From Saprospirales bacterium (GTDB lineage: Bacteria; Bacteroidota; Bacteroidia; Chitinophagales; Saprospiraceae): DNA of 62,299 nucleotides. The stretch is taken from positions 1-62,299 of the forward strand of contig JADJTT010000016.1 of the NCBI GenBank assembly GCA_016711045.1, in the 5' to 3' direction. Position 1 is the first letter of the stretch; each line of letters starts with the position of its first letter. Both the position numbers and the translations under genes were made by a program. This document shows positions 37,189-46,800 of this stretch, piece by piece. The notes under the pieces are model-generated. The model was given only the letters and a program-made list of their open reading frames with translations, did no database searches and was not told the origin of the DNA.

Positions 37189-39366
37189 ATGAGAAACCTT
37201 GCACCCATTGGTCTTTTCTTTTTTTTCCTCTTTACCGGGGGCTCCTCACTCTCTTCCCAAACCCTGATCGGCAATTGGTACGGACTTCTGAACCTGCCCG
37301 ACGGCCCCACCCGGGTCGTGCTCCATGTGATGGACGAAGGAGGCGTCTACACCGCCGGTATCGACAGCCCCGATAAAGGCATATTTGATGTCCAGGTTGA
37401 CGAACTGGGACTCTTCGACAGACAACTTTCCCTGCGTGTAAAAGCGCATGAAGCCAGTTATACAGGGCGCCTTGATCTATCGTCTTCCTTTATCAACGGG
37501 GTTATGACGATGAGCGGGGAGGATTACCCGCTGACCTTTCAACGGAAAAAGATCGACGCACCGAAGGGCAGCGCCGATTGGCTTACAGAACGCCTTACCA
37601 AAACGGAAGTGATGATCCCCATGCGGGACGGGACAAAGCTGTTTACCTCCTACTACCTGCCTAAAGACCTTTCCAAAAAATACCCCATCCTGATGATCCG
37701 CACGCCCTACAACTCGGAGCCGAGTGCGGAAGGTATCAATGTACGCATACTGAAGACCCTCACCCACCTCATCGAGGCCGGCTATATCATCGTTTTGCAG
37801 GATGTACGTGGCCGCATGCAAAGCGAAGGCACGTTTGAAGACGTGCGCCCGTATATTCCGGAAAAAAAGACAAAGAGCGATGTCGACGAAAGTAGCGATA
37901 CCTACGATGCCATCGACTGGCTGGTCAAAAATGTGCCCCACAACAACGGCCGGGTTGGGATCTTCGGCATCTCGTACCCGGGATTTTACGCCACGATGTC
38001 GCTCCTCGATGCCCACCCGGCTCTCAAAGCCGTGTCGCCACAAGCGCCGGTGACCGATTGGTATATTGGCGACGATTTTCACCACAATGGCGCTTTCTTC
38101 ATGATGGACGCCGTATCTTTTTTCTCGGGCTTCGGCCTGCCGCGGCCTGCACCGACCCGGAGCGCGAAATGGGGGTTCCCCTGGCCCAATCAGGACAACT
38201 ACCAGTTTTTTCTCGATATGGGTCCCGTGCGCAATATCACGGAACGTTATTTCGGCGATTCTATCAAATTCTGGAACGATGCGATGAGGCATCCCAACTA
38301 CGACGATTTCTGGCAGGCCCGCAACCCGCGGCCGCATTTGAAAAATGTCAAACCTGCCGTGCTTACGGTGGGAGGTTTTTTTGATGCGGAAGATTGTTTC
38401 GGCGCCCAGCACGTCTATGAAGCCATCGAGACCCAAAATCCGGACTCGATCTCCAACCGCGTGATCCTCGGTCCGTGGTCGCACGGGCAATGGGAACGGG
38501 AGCCGGCCAACCACCTCGGCAATATCTACTACGGCTGGAATACGGGCGACGATTTCAAGAAACTCGAGCGCCAGTTTTTTGATTTCTACCTCAAAGACGA
38601 AGGCACGATGGATATTCCGGAGGCTACGATCTTCCTCACCGGCGCCAATAAATGGCAAGGTTTCGATGCCTGGCCGCCGAAAAACGCGGTCGATAAAAGC
38701 CTTTATTTCCACCCGGCCGGCGGACTGTCATTCGAGGCGCCCACCGGCACTAACGCCAGTTTCGAAGAGTATATGTCCGACCCGATGAAGCCGGTGCCCT
38801 ACACCGAAGACGTGCACCTGCACCGCACCCGAGAATACATGACCGACGACCAGCGCTTTGCCGCCCGACGACCCGATGTGCTGGTTTTCCAAACCGGTAT
38901 ATTGGAAGAAGATATCACCCTCACAGGCCCGCTTACCGCCGACCTGTGGGTGAGCACCACCGGCACCGATGCCGACTACGTCGTCAAACTGATCGACGTA
39001 TTTCCGGATACCCTCCAGGCGTATCCCGAAAACGAGAAGGGCGTGCCCATGGCCGGCTACCAAATGCTCGTGCGCGGGGAGGTCATGCGCGGCCGCTACC
39101 GCAACAGTTTTGAAAAGCCCGAACCTTTCACGCCGGGAGAAGTCACCCGGGTCACCTACACGCTGCCAGATGTGGGGCACACGTTCCAGAAAGGCCACCG
39201 TATCATGATCCAGGTGCAAAATTCGTGGTTCCCGCTCGTGGACCGCAATCCTCAAAAGTTTGTCGATATCTACCATTGCGGGCCGGAAGACTTTCAGAAA
39301 GCGACGCACCGGGTGTATTTTGATGCGGAAAGGCCGTCGAGGGTAGCGGTGAAGGTGTTGAGGTAG
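37189..39366 (+). CDS. Exported CocE/NonD-family hydrolase
   Basis: The signal peptide MRNLAPIGLFFFFLFTGGSS is followed by about 100 residues of a beta-rich domain. The alpha/beta hydrolase begins near residue 140 (TKTEVMIPMRDGTKLFTSYY). The nucleophile elbow is FGISYPGF, and a likely catalytic His is in LGPWSHGQWE. After residue 520 comes the jelly-roll C-terminal domain of the CocE/X-Pro dipeptidyl-peptidase family (DLWVSTTGTDADYVVKLIDV). The 725-residue length is full. Members cleave acyl bonds such as beta-lactam side chains, cocaine esters or X-Pro dipeptides; here the substrate is unknown. The protein is periplasmic or extracellular. Confidence 0.85.
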   Translation: MRNLAPIGLFFFFLFTGGSSLSSQTLIGNWYGLLNLPDGPTRVVLHVMDEGGVYTAGIDSPDKGIFDVQVDELGLFDRQLSLRVKAHEASYTGRLDLSSSFINGVMTMSGEDYPLTFQRKKIDAPKGSADWLTERLTKTEVMIPMRDGTKLFTSYYLPKDLSKKYPILMIRTPYNSEPSAEGINVRILKTLTHLIEAGYIIVLQDVRGRMQSEGTFEDVRPYIPEKKTKSDVDESSDTYDAIDWLVKNVPHNNGRVGIFGISYPGFYATMSLLDAHPALKAVSPQAPVTDWYIGDDFHHNGAFFMMDAVSFFSGFGLPRPAPTRSAKWGFPWPNQDNYQFFLDMGPVRNITERYFGDSIKFWNDAMRHPNYDDFWQARNPRPHLKNVKPAVLTVGGFFDAEDCFGAQHVYEAIETQNPDSISNRVILGPWSHGQWEREPANHLGNIYYGWNTGDDFKKLERQFFDFYLKDEGTMDIPEATIFLTGANKWQGFDAWPPKNAVDKSLYFHPAGGLSFEAPTGTNASFEEYMSDPMKPVPYTEDVHLHRTREYMTDDQRFAARRPDVLVFQTGILEEDITLTGPLTADLWVSTTGTDADYVVKLIDVFPDTLQAYPENEKGVPMAGYQMLVRGEVMRGRYRNSFEKPEPFTPGEVTRVTYTLPDVGHTFQKGHRIMIQVQNSWFPLVDRNPQKFVDIYHCGPEDFQKATHRVYFDAERPSRVAVKVLR

Positions 39367-39374
39367 TAGTGTTT

Positions 39375-39392
39375 TCCCGATAGCTATCGGGA
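39375..39392. repeat. 18-bp palindrome TCCCGATAGCTATCGGGA
   Basis: This perfect palindrome lies 8 bp after the hydrolase stop codon and is followed by TTAGTTTTTAG. The same 18-mer, or its one-base variants, also occurs at 52142, 52211, 53442 and 61913. It is a dispersed intergenic repeat that may also work as a terminator here. Confidence 0.8.
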
Positions 39393-39426
39393 TTAGTTTT
39401 TAGTTGGATTAGGGGGAGTATTCAGA

Positions 39427-40665
39427 TCATCGGGTAATAATAAAGTCAACTACTCCATCACCTACGAGCTCTTTAGGGTCTCCCGGTCGTTGCTTCCTAT
39501 GCCTGTCTACCGGGCCATAGCCCAGCAGCGGACAACCGCTCAACCGGTGGAAGGCGTGCAGCAATTTCCCGGGAAATGAATCAACGGAGGGGAAGTGAGT
39601 TTGGACAGAGAAATCGGCATGGGTGATTGCGGGAAAATGGGACTTTTCCGCCCGGCTCTTTTCCACCCATGGCCAGCCAAAGTACCGCGGCGGAACCGGG
39701 TGCCGGTAGGATTCGAGCAACTGGAGCGAGAGGTGCCTGGCCTGGGGGGATGCCTTCATTTCCAGGTAAGCCGACGCTTCGGGAGCCAGCGCCAGGGTAT
39801 CCAACGGAAAATCCAGGCTCCCCCGGTGGAGCTGATTGACGCGATTTTTGACGTCTTTCCGGCGGGGGTCGGCCAATAGGAAGCGCTCGCGAATATTTTT
39901 ACACCAGCACAGCACGTATCCTTCGGCGAGGTGTTTGGCCATATCTGCGATCACGGCTTCTTCTTCTGCCCTGGCAGGCTCGGGGCGGTCCATCCCTTTT
40001 CCGAAATGAATCTGGTCGAACAGGCCGGTCCGGGCGAGCATGCCCACTATGGCCGGCGTCAATGCGTGGCGTCCGGATAAATACAATTCCTTCATGCCGG
40101 ATAGATGCCTTACGCGGGCAGCCAGGGCAAAGACCAGGTCTTCTACCACCCGTTGAGCCGCGAGAGCCAGGTCTAAATGGTCTTGTGACAGGTTTTCGGG
40201 CCGCTTCGGCGTTGTCAGGCCAAAAAGTATTTTCCACTCTTTCTCATGGGGCAGGATCAGGTCTTTATTTCGCCGGAAATAGCGTCCATCCAAGCTCATT
40301 CCGCCATCCGGGGCCATGTGCACCAACCGCTCCTGGATCAGTTCGTAGAAATGGAAAAAAGTGGCGCTCTCCGGATTGCCGTAGGTGGCCAGGTGTGCCA
40401 GATCTCCGGCATCCGGCAGGTTCAGGAATTGACAAAAAGTAGAAGTCAGACAACCCGGAGAATGCGGGAACTCATAGGAGGTATACCATTCGACCGATTT
40501 CGGCGACCCTTTTCCCAACAGGACCACAGGTTTGTAGGGCGCCTCCCCGATGAGGAGGACAGCGCCATCGCCCGCTAGTGACGTGGGAATGATTTCGGAA
40601 AGATCCGTTTCGTAAATGGAACCTTGACGGGAAAATGCTTTTGCCAGGCTGGACAGTTGTTTCAT
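39427..40665 (-). CDS. NodU/CmcH-like carbamoyltransferase homologue, N-terminally short
   Basis: I start at the ATG at 40665 (MKQLSSLAKAFSRQG); an upstream in-frame extension has an unnatural composition. The sequence follows the NodU/CmcH pattern: GDGAVLLIGE, then YEFPHSPGCLTSTFCQFLNL. LSQDHLDLALAAQRVVEDLV and MKELYLSGRHALTPAIVGML come next, where family members have the ASAQ and LCLAGGVALN motifs. The usual first 130 residues with metal-binding His are missing. The GGVALN box reads SGRHALT, so key residues differ. It may be inactive or carry another activity. The family call is moderate. Confidence 0.5.
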   Translation of the reverse strand: MKQLSSLAKAFSRQGSIYETDLSEIIPTSLAGDGAVLLIGEAPYKPVVLLGKGSPKSVEWYTSYEFPHSPGCLTSTFCQFLNLPDAGDLAHLATYGNPESATFFHFYELIQERLVHMAPDGGMSLDGRYFRRNKDLILPHEKEWKILFGLTTPKRPENLSQDHLDLALAAQRVVEDLVFALAARVRHLSGMKELYLSGRHALTPAIVGMLARTGLFDQIHFGKGMDRPEPARAEEEAVIADMAKHLAEGYVLCWCKNIRERFLLADPRRKDVKNRVNQLHRGSLDFPLDTLALAPEASAYLEMKASPQARHLSLQLLESYRHPVPPRYFGWPWVEKSRAEKSHFPAITHADFSVQTHFPSVDSFPGKLLHAFHRLSGCPLLGYGPVDRHRKQRPGDPKELVGDGVVDFIITR

Positions 40666-40768
40666 TTCAAATCGGTTTCTGAACACGCAATCTGTACAAA
40701 ACCCGATTAAGGCGCAAGGGGCAGCCCGTAAAACCTTTGTCGGCCGGTTACCATTTGTGAATTCTCCG

Positions 40769-40798
40769 GAAAAAAAACACCCTGCCAGGACAGGCAGG
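40769..40798 (-). terminator. Intrinsic terminator of the small membrane ORF
   Basis: On the minus strand CCTGCC-TGTCCT-GGCAGG is followed by GTGTTTTTTTT. Stem 40781-40798 and T-tract 40770-40777 form a textbook rho-independent terminator. It lies 51 bp after the stop of the 44-residue gene. Confidence 0.75.
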
Positions 40799-40848
40799 AT
40801 GTCATTAATCAATCCCATGAACTATCCTTGATGGTTTATCGGGATAGC

Positions 40849-40983
40849 TTAGGGGAGCGGGTTGTCATTTTTGTTTTTTTTAGTAAACACAATGGCCAAA
40901 ATAACCGCCGGAATACCGATCAAAACCAAAACAGTTAGGCCCATAAGTACATTGGCCTGGAACCAGTCAATCAGGAACAACAT
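40849..40983 (-). CDS. 44-residue single-span membrane peptide
   Basis: This short gene has an ATG at 40983 and a TAA at 40849-40851. The product has one transmembrane helix (LMGLTVLVLIGIPAVILAIV), preceded by MLFLIDWFQANV and followed by a basic tail FTKKNKNDN. The topology is N-out/C-in by the positive-inside rule. A clean intrinsic terminator downstream supports it as a real transcript. No homologous family comes to mind. It may modulate a membrane enzyme, but nothing nearby identifies a partner. Confidence 0.55.
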   Translation of the reverse strand: MLFLIDWFQANVLMGLTVLVLIGIPAVILAIVFTKKNKNDNPLP

Positions 40984-41068
40984 AGGCAATAGAATTTCTA
41001 TGTTGCGATATTAACCCGCTTCCCCGAACAGTTCTATGATGATTGTCAGTAATTGCAGGTGATTAAAA

Positions 41069-41620
41069 TCACTGCTTGGCCACCGTATCCAACTGATACT
41101 TTTCAATCAACTCCAACAATTTTTCGGAGTATTCGGGGTCGGTGGCATAATTGCAGTACCACAATCCATAGGCCCAGGCCTCCAGATTGTCTTGTGGGAT
41201 CCGAAACAGGAAATCATAATTGGAACGGGTGCGCAGGAAGGTTCCGAAGTCGACATAGCTGTCCTTGATGAAGGTGTATTTCCGGAAGCAATCCATCAGT
41301 TGGAGCCAGTCGCCATTCAGGTATTCATACGTGTATTTGCAATGGCTGGAGCCAGCCCAATCCGTTGCCTTGATGCCAAAGTGGTTATTGCTCTTTACGG
41401 CCAACTCGCTAGTGCCCCAATCGCTCTCCAGTCCCGCTACCGCGAAAATGATGGGGATGGGAATGCCTTCCTTTTGATTGAGCTCGACCGCAAGGTACCG
41501 GTACTTGGTCAGGTAATTCTGCACTTTCCAGGGGCGCTCCATTTTCACAGGAGCCTGAAAACTGAGAAAAGGCAATATGACCACTAACATCCAGACGGGG
41601 GGATAGATGTCCTTTTTCAT
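41069..41620 (-). CDS. Glucosaminidase-domain murein hydrolase
   Basis: The 183-residue protein has an N-terminal hydrophobic segment (PVWMLVVILPFLSFQAP) as a signal or anchor. The rest is a glucosaminidase domain: IFAVAGLESDWGTSELAVKS with the catalytic Glu in LESDWG, NNHFGIKATDW, and DFLRTRSNY-like FGTFLRTRSNYDFLF. Such enzymes cut the N-acetylglucosaminyl-beta-1,4 bond in peptidoglycan. It stands alone between other minus-strand genes; the M28 peptidase is upstream. The call is secure at family level. Confidence 0.85.
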   Translation of the reverse strand: MKKDIYPPVWMLVVILPFLSFQAPVKMERPWKVQNYLTKYRYLAVELNQKEGIPIPIIFAVAGLESDWGTSELAVKSNNHFGIKATDWAGSSHCKYTYEYLNGDWLQLMDCFRKYTFIKDSYVDFGTFLRTRSNYDFLFRIPQDNLEAWAYGLWYCNYATDPEYSEKLLELIEKYQLDTVAKQ

Positions 41621-41653
41621 TCTGTGTTGATTTAGGTTTTAGGGTCGCACCAC

Positions 41654-43237
41654 TTACTTTAATCTTATCCGTTCATCCCGGTTTGCCAATTCCCAGGTGA
41701 CCTGGAATATGAGCTTGCCGATATGCTCCATTTTATCGAAAAGGATCTTGTCGGCATCGTCGGTGGGTTGGTGGTAGTCTTCGTGGATGCCGCTGAAGTA
41801 AAAAATAGACGGAATACCCTGCTCGGCGAAGTTGTAGTGGTCGGAGCGATAATAATAGCGGTTGGGATCGTCTTCGGCGTTGTAGGTGTAATCGAGTTCG
41901 AGGTTGGTATACCGGCTGTTCATCTCCTCATTGATCGCGTGCAGGTCGTCGCTCAGGCGGTCGGAGCCGATGACATAGATGTAGTTGGGGTTGTCGGCGT
42001 GTTTTTCATCGGTGCGCCCCACCATGTCGATATTGATGTCTGCGATCGTATTTTTGAGGGGAAAAACGGGATTTTCCACGTAGTATTTAGAGCCGAGCAG
42101 CCCTTTCTCTTCTCCGGACACGAGCATACAGAGCACGCTACGCCGCGGGCCATATCCTTCTTCTTTGGCCTTGACCAGCGCCTGGGCTATTTCGAGCACT
42201 GTGGAGGTGCCGGAGGCATTGTCGTCGGCGCCGTTGTAGATGATGTCCTTCTTTTTGCCCAGGTGGTCGTAGTGCGCGGTCACCACCACGAGTTCGTCCT
42301 TGAGTTTGGGGTCGGTGCCCTCTATATACCCCAGCACGTTTTCGCCGATAATCTGGCGCATGCGCTTTTCCTGGGTCAATACCAGGTCGCATTTCAGTAC
42401 GATCGATTGCGAAGCGCCGGTCTCCAGGATACGGTCGCGGGCTTTAATGACTTTTTTATATTTCTTGCCCATGATCTCCTGGGCGATAGCAGGCGAGATA
42501 AAGACATTGTTGGCGTAGTTTTTTTCGGGCTCTTCTCCCCGTCCGATGCGGAAGCCGGGGCTCAGCAGCAGGCGGCGTTGGTCGGCGATGGTCTTTTGGA
42601 TCTGCCAGTCGATGAGCAGGATACCGGCCGCGCCCCATTTGCGGGCTGTTTTCAGCTTCAGCCGCCAGTTGGTCGACCACTCCGTCAGCTGCCGGGTGCC
42701 GGTGATCCAGGAGGTGCTGTCCGCTTTCAGGGGTTCGCCCAGGTAGACCATCACGACCTTCCCCTTTACATCCACGCCCTGATAATCGCTGTACCGGGTA
42801 TCATCGATCCCATACCCGAGAAAGACCACTTCCTTGAACTCCTGTGTCCCCTTATCCGAATTGGTGGCTGGAAACGCCACATAGTCCCACAAATGGCGGA
42901 ACTCGGATTTATTCACGCTCAGTGCCACCTGGTTCCAGTTTTCGGCCGTATAGGCGATCTGCTGGTAGTAGGAGTTGTTATCCCCGATCGGCGGCAGCCC
43001 CAGCGAGTAAAAATAACTGGAAATATAGGCAGCAGCCTTGCGCTGTCCTTCTTCACCTGTTTCACGCCCCTCAAATGCGTCGGAAGCGAGAATATCCAAA
43101 TGGTGCTTCATGTCTGCTGCCTGAATGGTAGCGCCCAACTCTTCGGCATGAGCCTGGGAGAAAGAACCCTGGGCCGAAAGTGCCTGCGGGGCAAACAGGG
43201 TGAAGGAAATAAGGAGGATAGTGGTGATGCGGCGCAT
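41654..43237 (-). CDS. M28-family zinc peptidase with PA-type insertion
   Basis: The signal peptide MRRITTILLISFTLFAPQAL with SAQG is clear. Residues 130-230 look like a protease-associated (PA) insertion. The zinc site follows the M28 pattern: VVVTAHYDHLGKK (His), NGADDNASGTSTVLEIAQAL (Asp), LVSGEEKGLLGSKYY (Glu-Glu), INIDMVGRT (Asp) and GIHEDYHQPTDDADK (His). The 527-residue enzyme is probably an exported aminopeptidase. It is complete, with no break. A hairpin of the 9-mer repeat family lies just upstream of its start. Confidence 0.9.
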   Translation of the reverse strand: MRRITTILLISFTLFAPQALSAQGSFSQAHAEELGATIQAADMKHHLDILASDAFEGRETGEEGQRKAAAYISSYFYSLGLPPIGDNNSYYQQIAYTAENWNQVALSVNKSEFRHLWDYVAFPATNSDKGTQEFKEVVFLGYGIDDTRYSDYQGVDVKGKVVMVYLGEPLKADSTSWITGTRQLTEWSTNWRLKLKTARKWGAAGILLIDWQIQKTIADQRRLLLSPGFRIGRGEEPEKNYANNVFISPAIAQEIMGKKYKKVIKARDRILETGASQSIVLKCDLVLTQEKRMRQIIGENVLGYIEGTDPKLKDELVVVTAHYDHLGKKKDIIYNGADDNASGTSTVLEIAQALVKAKEEGYGPRRSVLCMLVSGEEKGLLGSKYYVENPVFPLKNTIADINIDMVGRTDEKHADNPNYIYVIGSDRLSDDLHAINEEMNSRYTNLELDYTYNAEDDPNRYYYRSDHYNFAEQGIPSIFYFSGIHEDYHQPTDDADKILFDKMEHIGKLIFQVTWELANRDERIRLK

Positions 43238-43256
43238 TTGTGTATTCGTTTATGAG

Positions 43257-43315
43257 GTTTATAAGGTTTAGGAGGTTTAGTTCTAAACTTTTTAAACCTC
43301 CTAAACCTTATAAAC
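43257..43315. repeat. 9-mer repeat hairpin upstream of the M28 gene
   Basis: Arms 43257-43279 and 43293-43315 are perfect 23-bp complements built of GGTTTATAA/GGTTTAGGA units, with a 13-nt loop. The element lies between the convergent-side end of rpiB (43318) and the M28 start (43237). Confidence 0.75.
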
Positions 43316-43317
43316 TA

Positions 43318-43758
43318 TTAATTACAAGCAATCTTCTCCACCCGTCGTTCATGCCTTCCCCCTTCAAAATCTGTGTGAATGAAGGTACGGGTGATGGCGA
43401 GCGCGAGCTCGAGGGAGATAAACCGGGCCGGGAGGGCGAGTACGTTGGCGTTGTTGTGTTGCCGGGCCAGGGCGGCCAGCTCTTCAGTCCAGCAGAGTGC
43501 GGCGCGGATGCCCTGGTGTTTGTTGGCGGTCATAGCTACTCCATTGCCGCTGCCACAGATGACAATGCCCAACTGCGCCTTACCTTGCTCAACCAAGTCG
43601 GCGACCGGGTGCACAAAATCGGGATAGTCGACACTGTCCGCCGAATTAGTACCAAAATCGCGGACTTCATACCCTTCTTCTTTCAACAACGCAATGATGG
43701 CATCCTTGAAGTCGAAACCTGCATGGTCGCAGCCGATGGCTATGGTTTTTGATGTCAT
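43318..43758 (-). CDS. rpiB: Ribose-5-phosphate isomerase B
   Basis: I start at the ATG at 43758 (MTSKTIAIGCDHAGFDFKDA). The in-frame extension upstream reads INLINLIN, which is just the translated 9-mer array. RpiB/LacAB hallmarks are IGCDHAGF, the DFGT loop, DYPDFVHPVADLV, GIVICGSGNGVAMTANKHQG and RAALCWTEELAALARQHNNA. At 146 residues the length is standard. The enzyme interconverts ribose 5-phosphate and ribulose 5-phosphate in the pentose phosphate pathway. The call is very secure. Confidence 0.92.
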   Translation of the reverse strand: MTSKTIAIGCDHAGFDFKDAIIALLKEEGYEVRDFGTNSADSVDYPDFVHPVADLVEQGKAQLGIVICGSGNGVAMTANKHQGIRAALCWTEELAALARQHNNANVLALPARFISLELALAITRTFIHTDFEGGRHERRVEKIACN

Positions 43759-43766
43759 TTTGGGAG

Positions 43767-43841
43767 GGTTTATGAGGTTTATCAGGTTTATGAGGTTTAT
43801 GAAGTTTATAAACCTCATAAACCTCACAAACCTTATAAACT
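43767..43841. repeat. GGTTTATRA array with inverted half, rpiB leader
   Basis: Four to five units of GGTTTATGA-type 9-mers run into inverted copies (AAACCTCATAAACCTCAC), forming a hairpin. It lies between the rpiB start (43758) and the end of the DUF2723 gene (43845), so it occupies the rpiB 5' leader. Confidence 0.75.
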
Positions 43842-43844
43842 AAA

Positions 43845-46800
43845 TCAATTCGGTAGCCCCTGCGGCGCCTGCGGCTCCAACTGGAATGGCTTAAACTGCT
43901 CCTCCAGTTGTTGCTTAAACTCCGTATCCCCGGCTTTGGTGACCGCGGAGATCAGCTGGTCCTTGGTGCGCAGGGACATGAGGTATTCCTGTTTGAAGCC
44001 GTTTTCCAGGTCGTCCGCGGAAAGCGATTCGCAGAACAGGAGGTAGTCGAACGTTTCTTTGGCCAGGATTTCGAGATGCGGTTTGGCCTGCTCATAGGCG
44101 CCGGCTTCTACCAGGATATCTAGGAAACGCATGGTCTTGAAATCGTAGGTGAAGTTCATATTCGGAAATGCTTCCAGGTACTTCAATACCAGGTTTACAG
44201 CCCGGGTATCGTCGCCCTTGTCGAGCATTTTCTCGGCGGTGCGCAGCATCACGAGGTGGAAACTCTGCACGCTGGGCGCATAGCTGCGGTCTACAAAGAG
44301 CCGCATCTTGTCGAAGTTGCCCCAGCGGAATTTCTCCATGACATTTTTGTAGACGAAGTCTTCTGCAATCCGACCTGCCCCGTAGACATCGCCGAAGATC
44401 CGGCGGTCGAGATTGGCGGGGGTGCGTACGGGCACGATGCGCAAGCCCAACCCTTCGAGCTGCATATACTCTTGCAGACCAAAGAACTTCTCCGACCGGC
44501 AGGTCACCGAGAAATAAACGGGCCGTTCGTTGATGTTGGAGGCGATGACGTCGAGCACCGCCAGCTCATCCTTGATCAGGAAGTTCTTGTTGGGACTGAG
44601 CGTGATCGGAATGCGGTCGACCACTGTCTGGGTCGAATCATCGGCAGTGGTGATGCCCATTTGTTGGGCTTTATTCAGATCGATCGGTATGTAGAACTTG
44701 CGCGTGGGCATGTACGTGCGCGCCTGTCGCGAGTTGGTCGTATTTTTCACCTGGTCGGTGCCGATGAACTTCAGCAATTCGATCGCGCTGATCTCCGGAT
44801 CCAGGTTCGGATTGTAATCCTTGGTCTGGCGCGGATTGTAGTAGGGCGTGCTGTTGCGGTTGCTGCCACGGTAGGCCTCCGGCGTGATCGTCAGTTTGAG
44901 TGGCTCCGATTTGCCGACTTTGCGGCGCAGCTGCTCGATATACCAATCGACCGCGATGAGGCTGAGGTTGACCACGCGCACATCGGTGCGGATGTTTTCC
45001 ACCTCCTGGGCGTACCAAAGCGGGTAGGTGTCGTTGTCGCCATAGGTGAAAATGATCGCGTTGGGTTCGCACGATTCGAGGAAGTTGGCCGCATAGTCGC
45101 GGGAGGCTTTATGGTGCTGGCGACTGTGGTCGTCGAAATTTTGGGTGCCCATCAGCACGGGGGCGGTCAATACCAGCAGGGAGGCAAGGGCTGCCGCCGG
45201 GATACCGCTCAACTTGGTCCGTTCGCGCATCGCCTGGAATATGGCCAGTACACCCATCCCGATCCAGATGCAATAGGTAAAGAAGGAGCCGGCCAATACG
45301 TAGTCGCGTTCGCGCGGCTCATTGGGCGGCTGGTTGGAATAGATAATGATCCCGATACCTGTGATGATAAAGAGGGCCATGAGCGCTAGTCCGTCGTCCC
45401 TTCGCCTGCCGAAATGGAAGAACAAGCCGAGGAGACCGAACAGGAAAGGCAGCATGAAATACTTGTTGCGGCCCTGATCGTTGCGCATATTTTCGGGCAT
45501 GACATCCTCGTTGTAGAGGCGCGCCTCGTCGAGCGGCTTGATGCCCGAAATCCAGTTGCCGCTCTTGGGGTCCCAGGAAAAGTAACCCTGTTCGCCGTTT
45601 TGGCGGCCGGAGAAGTTCCACATAAAATAACGCGAATACATCCACCCAAGCTGATAGCGAAACAGGAAGGCGATATTTTCCAACTGATTGGGTTTGCCGG
45701 TCTTTCCGCCCCGCCACGCTTCATAGACGGCGTCGCGTTGCATGCTGGCGTCGCCCATGCGCGGGAAAAGCATCATGTCATTAGGGCGGTATTTGTACGA
45801 TACTTTTTGGTCCACGACCTCATAGCGGTCGCCTACCAGGCCGTAGCGATCCTTCACTTCCGAATCGTAAGGCTGGGCGCCGTACCAGGGCCCGTAGAGC
45901 AGAGGCCGTTCGCCGTACTGCTCCCGGTTGAGGTAGGGCAGAAGGCGCATGGCATCCGTCGGCGCATTCATATTGATGGGCGGGTTAGCATTGGCCCGGA
46001 TGACGACCATCCCGATGATGGAAAAACCGATCGTCACCATCATGGCGCCCACGGTAATGACCTGGAGCATGCCGTTATTTTGCTGATGCGACAGGTAGAT
46101 ACCCGTCGTAAAGATGCCAGCTACGATCAGGAGGGTGAAGACCAGTCCCGAGTGTACCGGCAGCCCCAAACTGTTGACGGAAAATAGCTCCATGGAAGCC
46201 CAGAGCTTGGGTATGCCGATGATGATGAATACCTGAATACCCATGATGATGGCCACCCCGATCGCCGCAGCGATGAACATGCCCAGCACGGTTTGTTTCT
46301 TATACCGCTTGAAATAGTAGAACATGGCCAGGGCCGGAAACGTCAGAATGGTGAGCAGGTGCACACCGATGGACAGGCCCGCTGAATACAAGGCAAAGAT
46401 CAGCCAACGGTCGTGGATGTGCTCGTCGGGCAGCATATACCACTTGATCGCCGCCCAGAGGGTCATCGCGGTGAAGAATGTCGACATGGCATACACTTCG
46501 CCCTCTACTGCGGAGAACCAGACAGAGGTGGTAAAGGCCATAGCCAATCCGGCTGCCAACCCGGCGCCGGCCAGGGCCAGCGATTCGCCTTCACTGGGTT
46601 CTTCTTCCCGGCCTACCAACGCCAGCTTGCCCAGCATGATCGTCACCCAGGCGATAAACATAGCGCCGAATGCCGTCAGTATCCCCGACATGAGGTTGAC
46701 GGAAAAAGCGATATCTTCCGGATTATCGGATAACAATTCCGCCGCATAGGTGAACATCCGGCCAAACAGCAGGAAAAACGGCGCTCCCGGAGGGTGCACC

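Noticed and set aside
37477..38712. A 411-codon minus-strand open frame over the CocE-type gene
   Set aside because: Antisense shadow of a complete hydrolase; composition is rich in Arg, His and Val with no motif.
41723..43255. A 510-codon plus-strand open frame over the M28 peptidase gene
   Set aside because: It is antisense to a gene with all zinc-site motifs, is rich in Val, Gly and Phe in a way typical of shadow frames, and has no recognisable domain.
43759..43827. In-frame N-terminal extension of RpiB
   Set aside because: It translates the 9-mer array (INLINLIN) and precedes a normal RpiB start; family length fits the ATG at 43758.
44256..45389. A 377-codon plus-strand open frame inside the DUF2723 gene
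   Set aside because: Antisense to an intact, well-recognised gene; no start context or domain.
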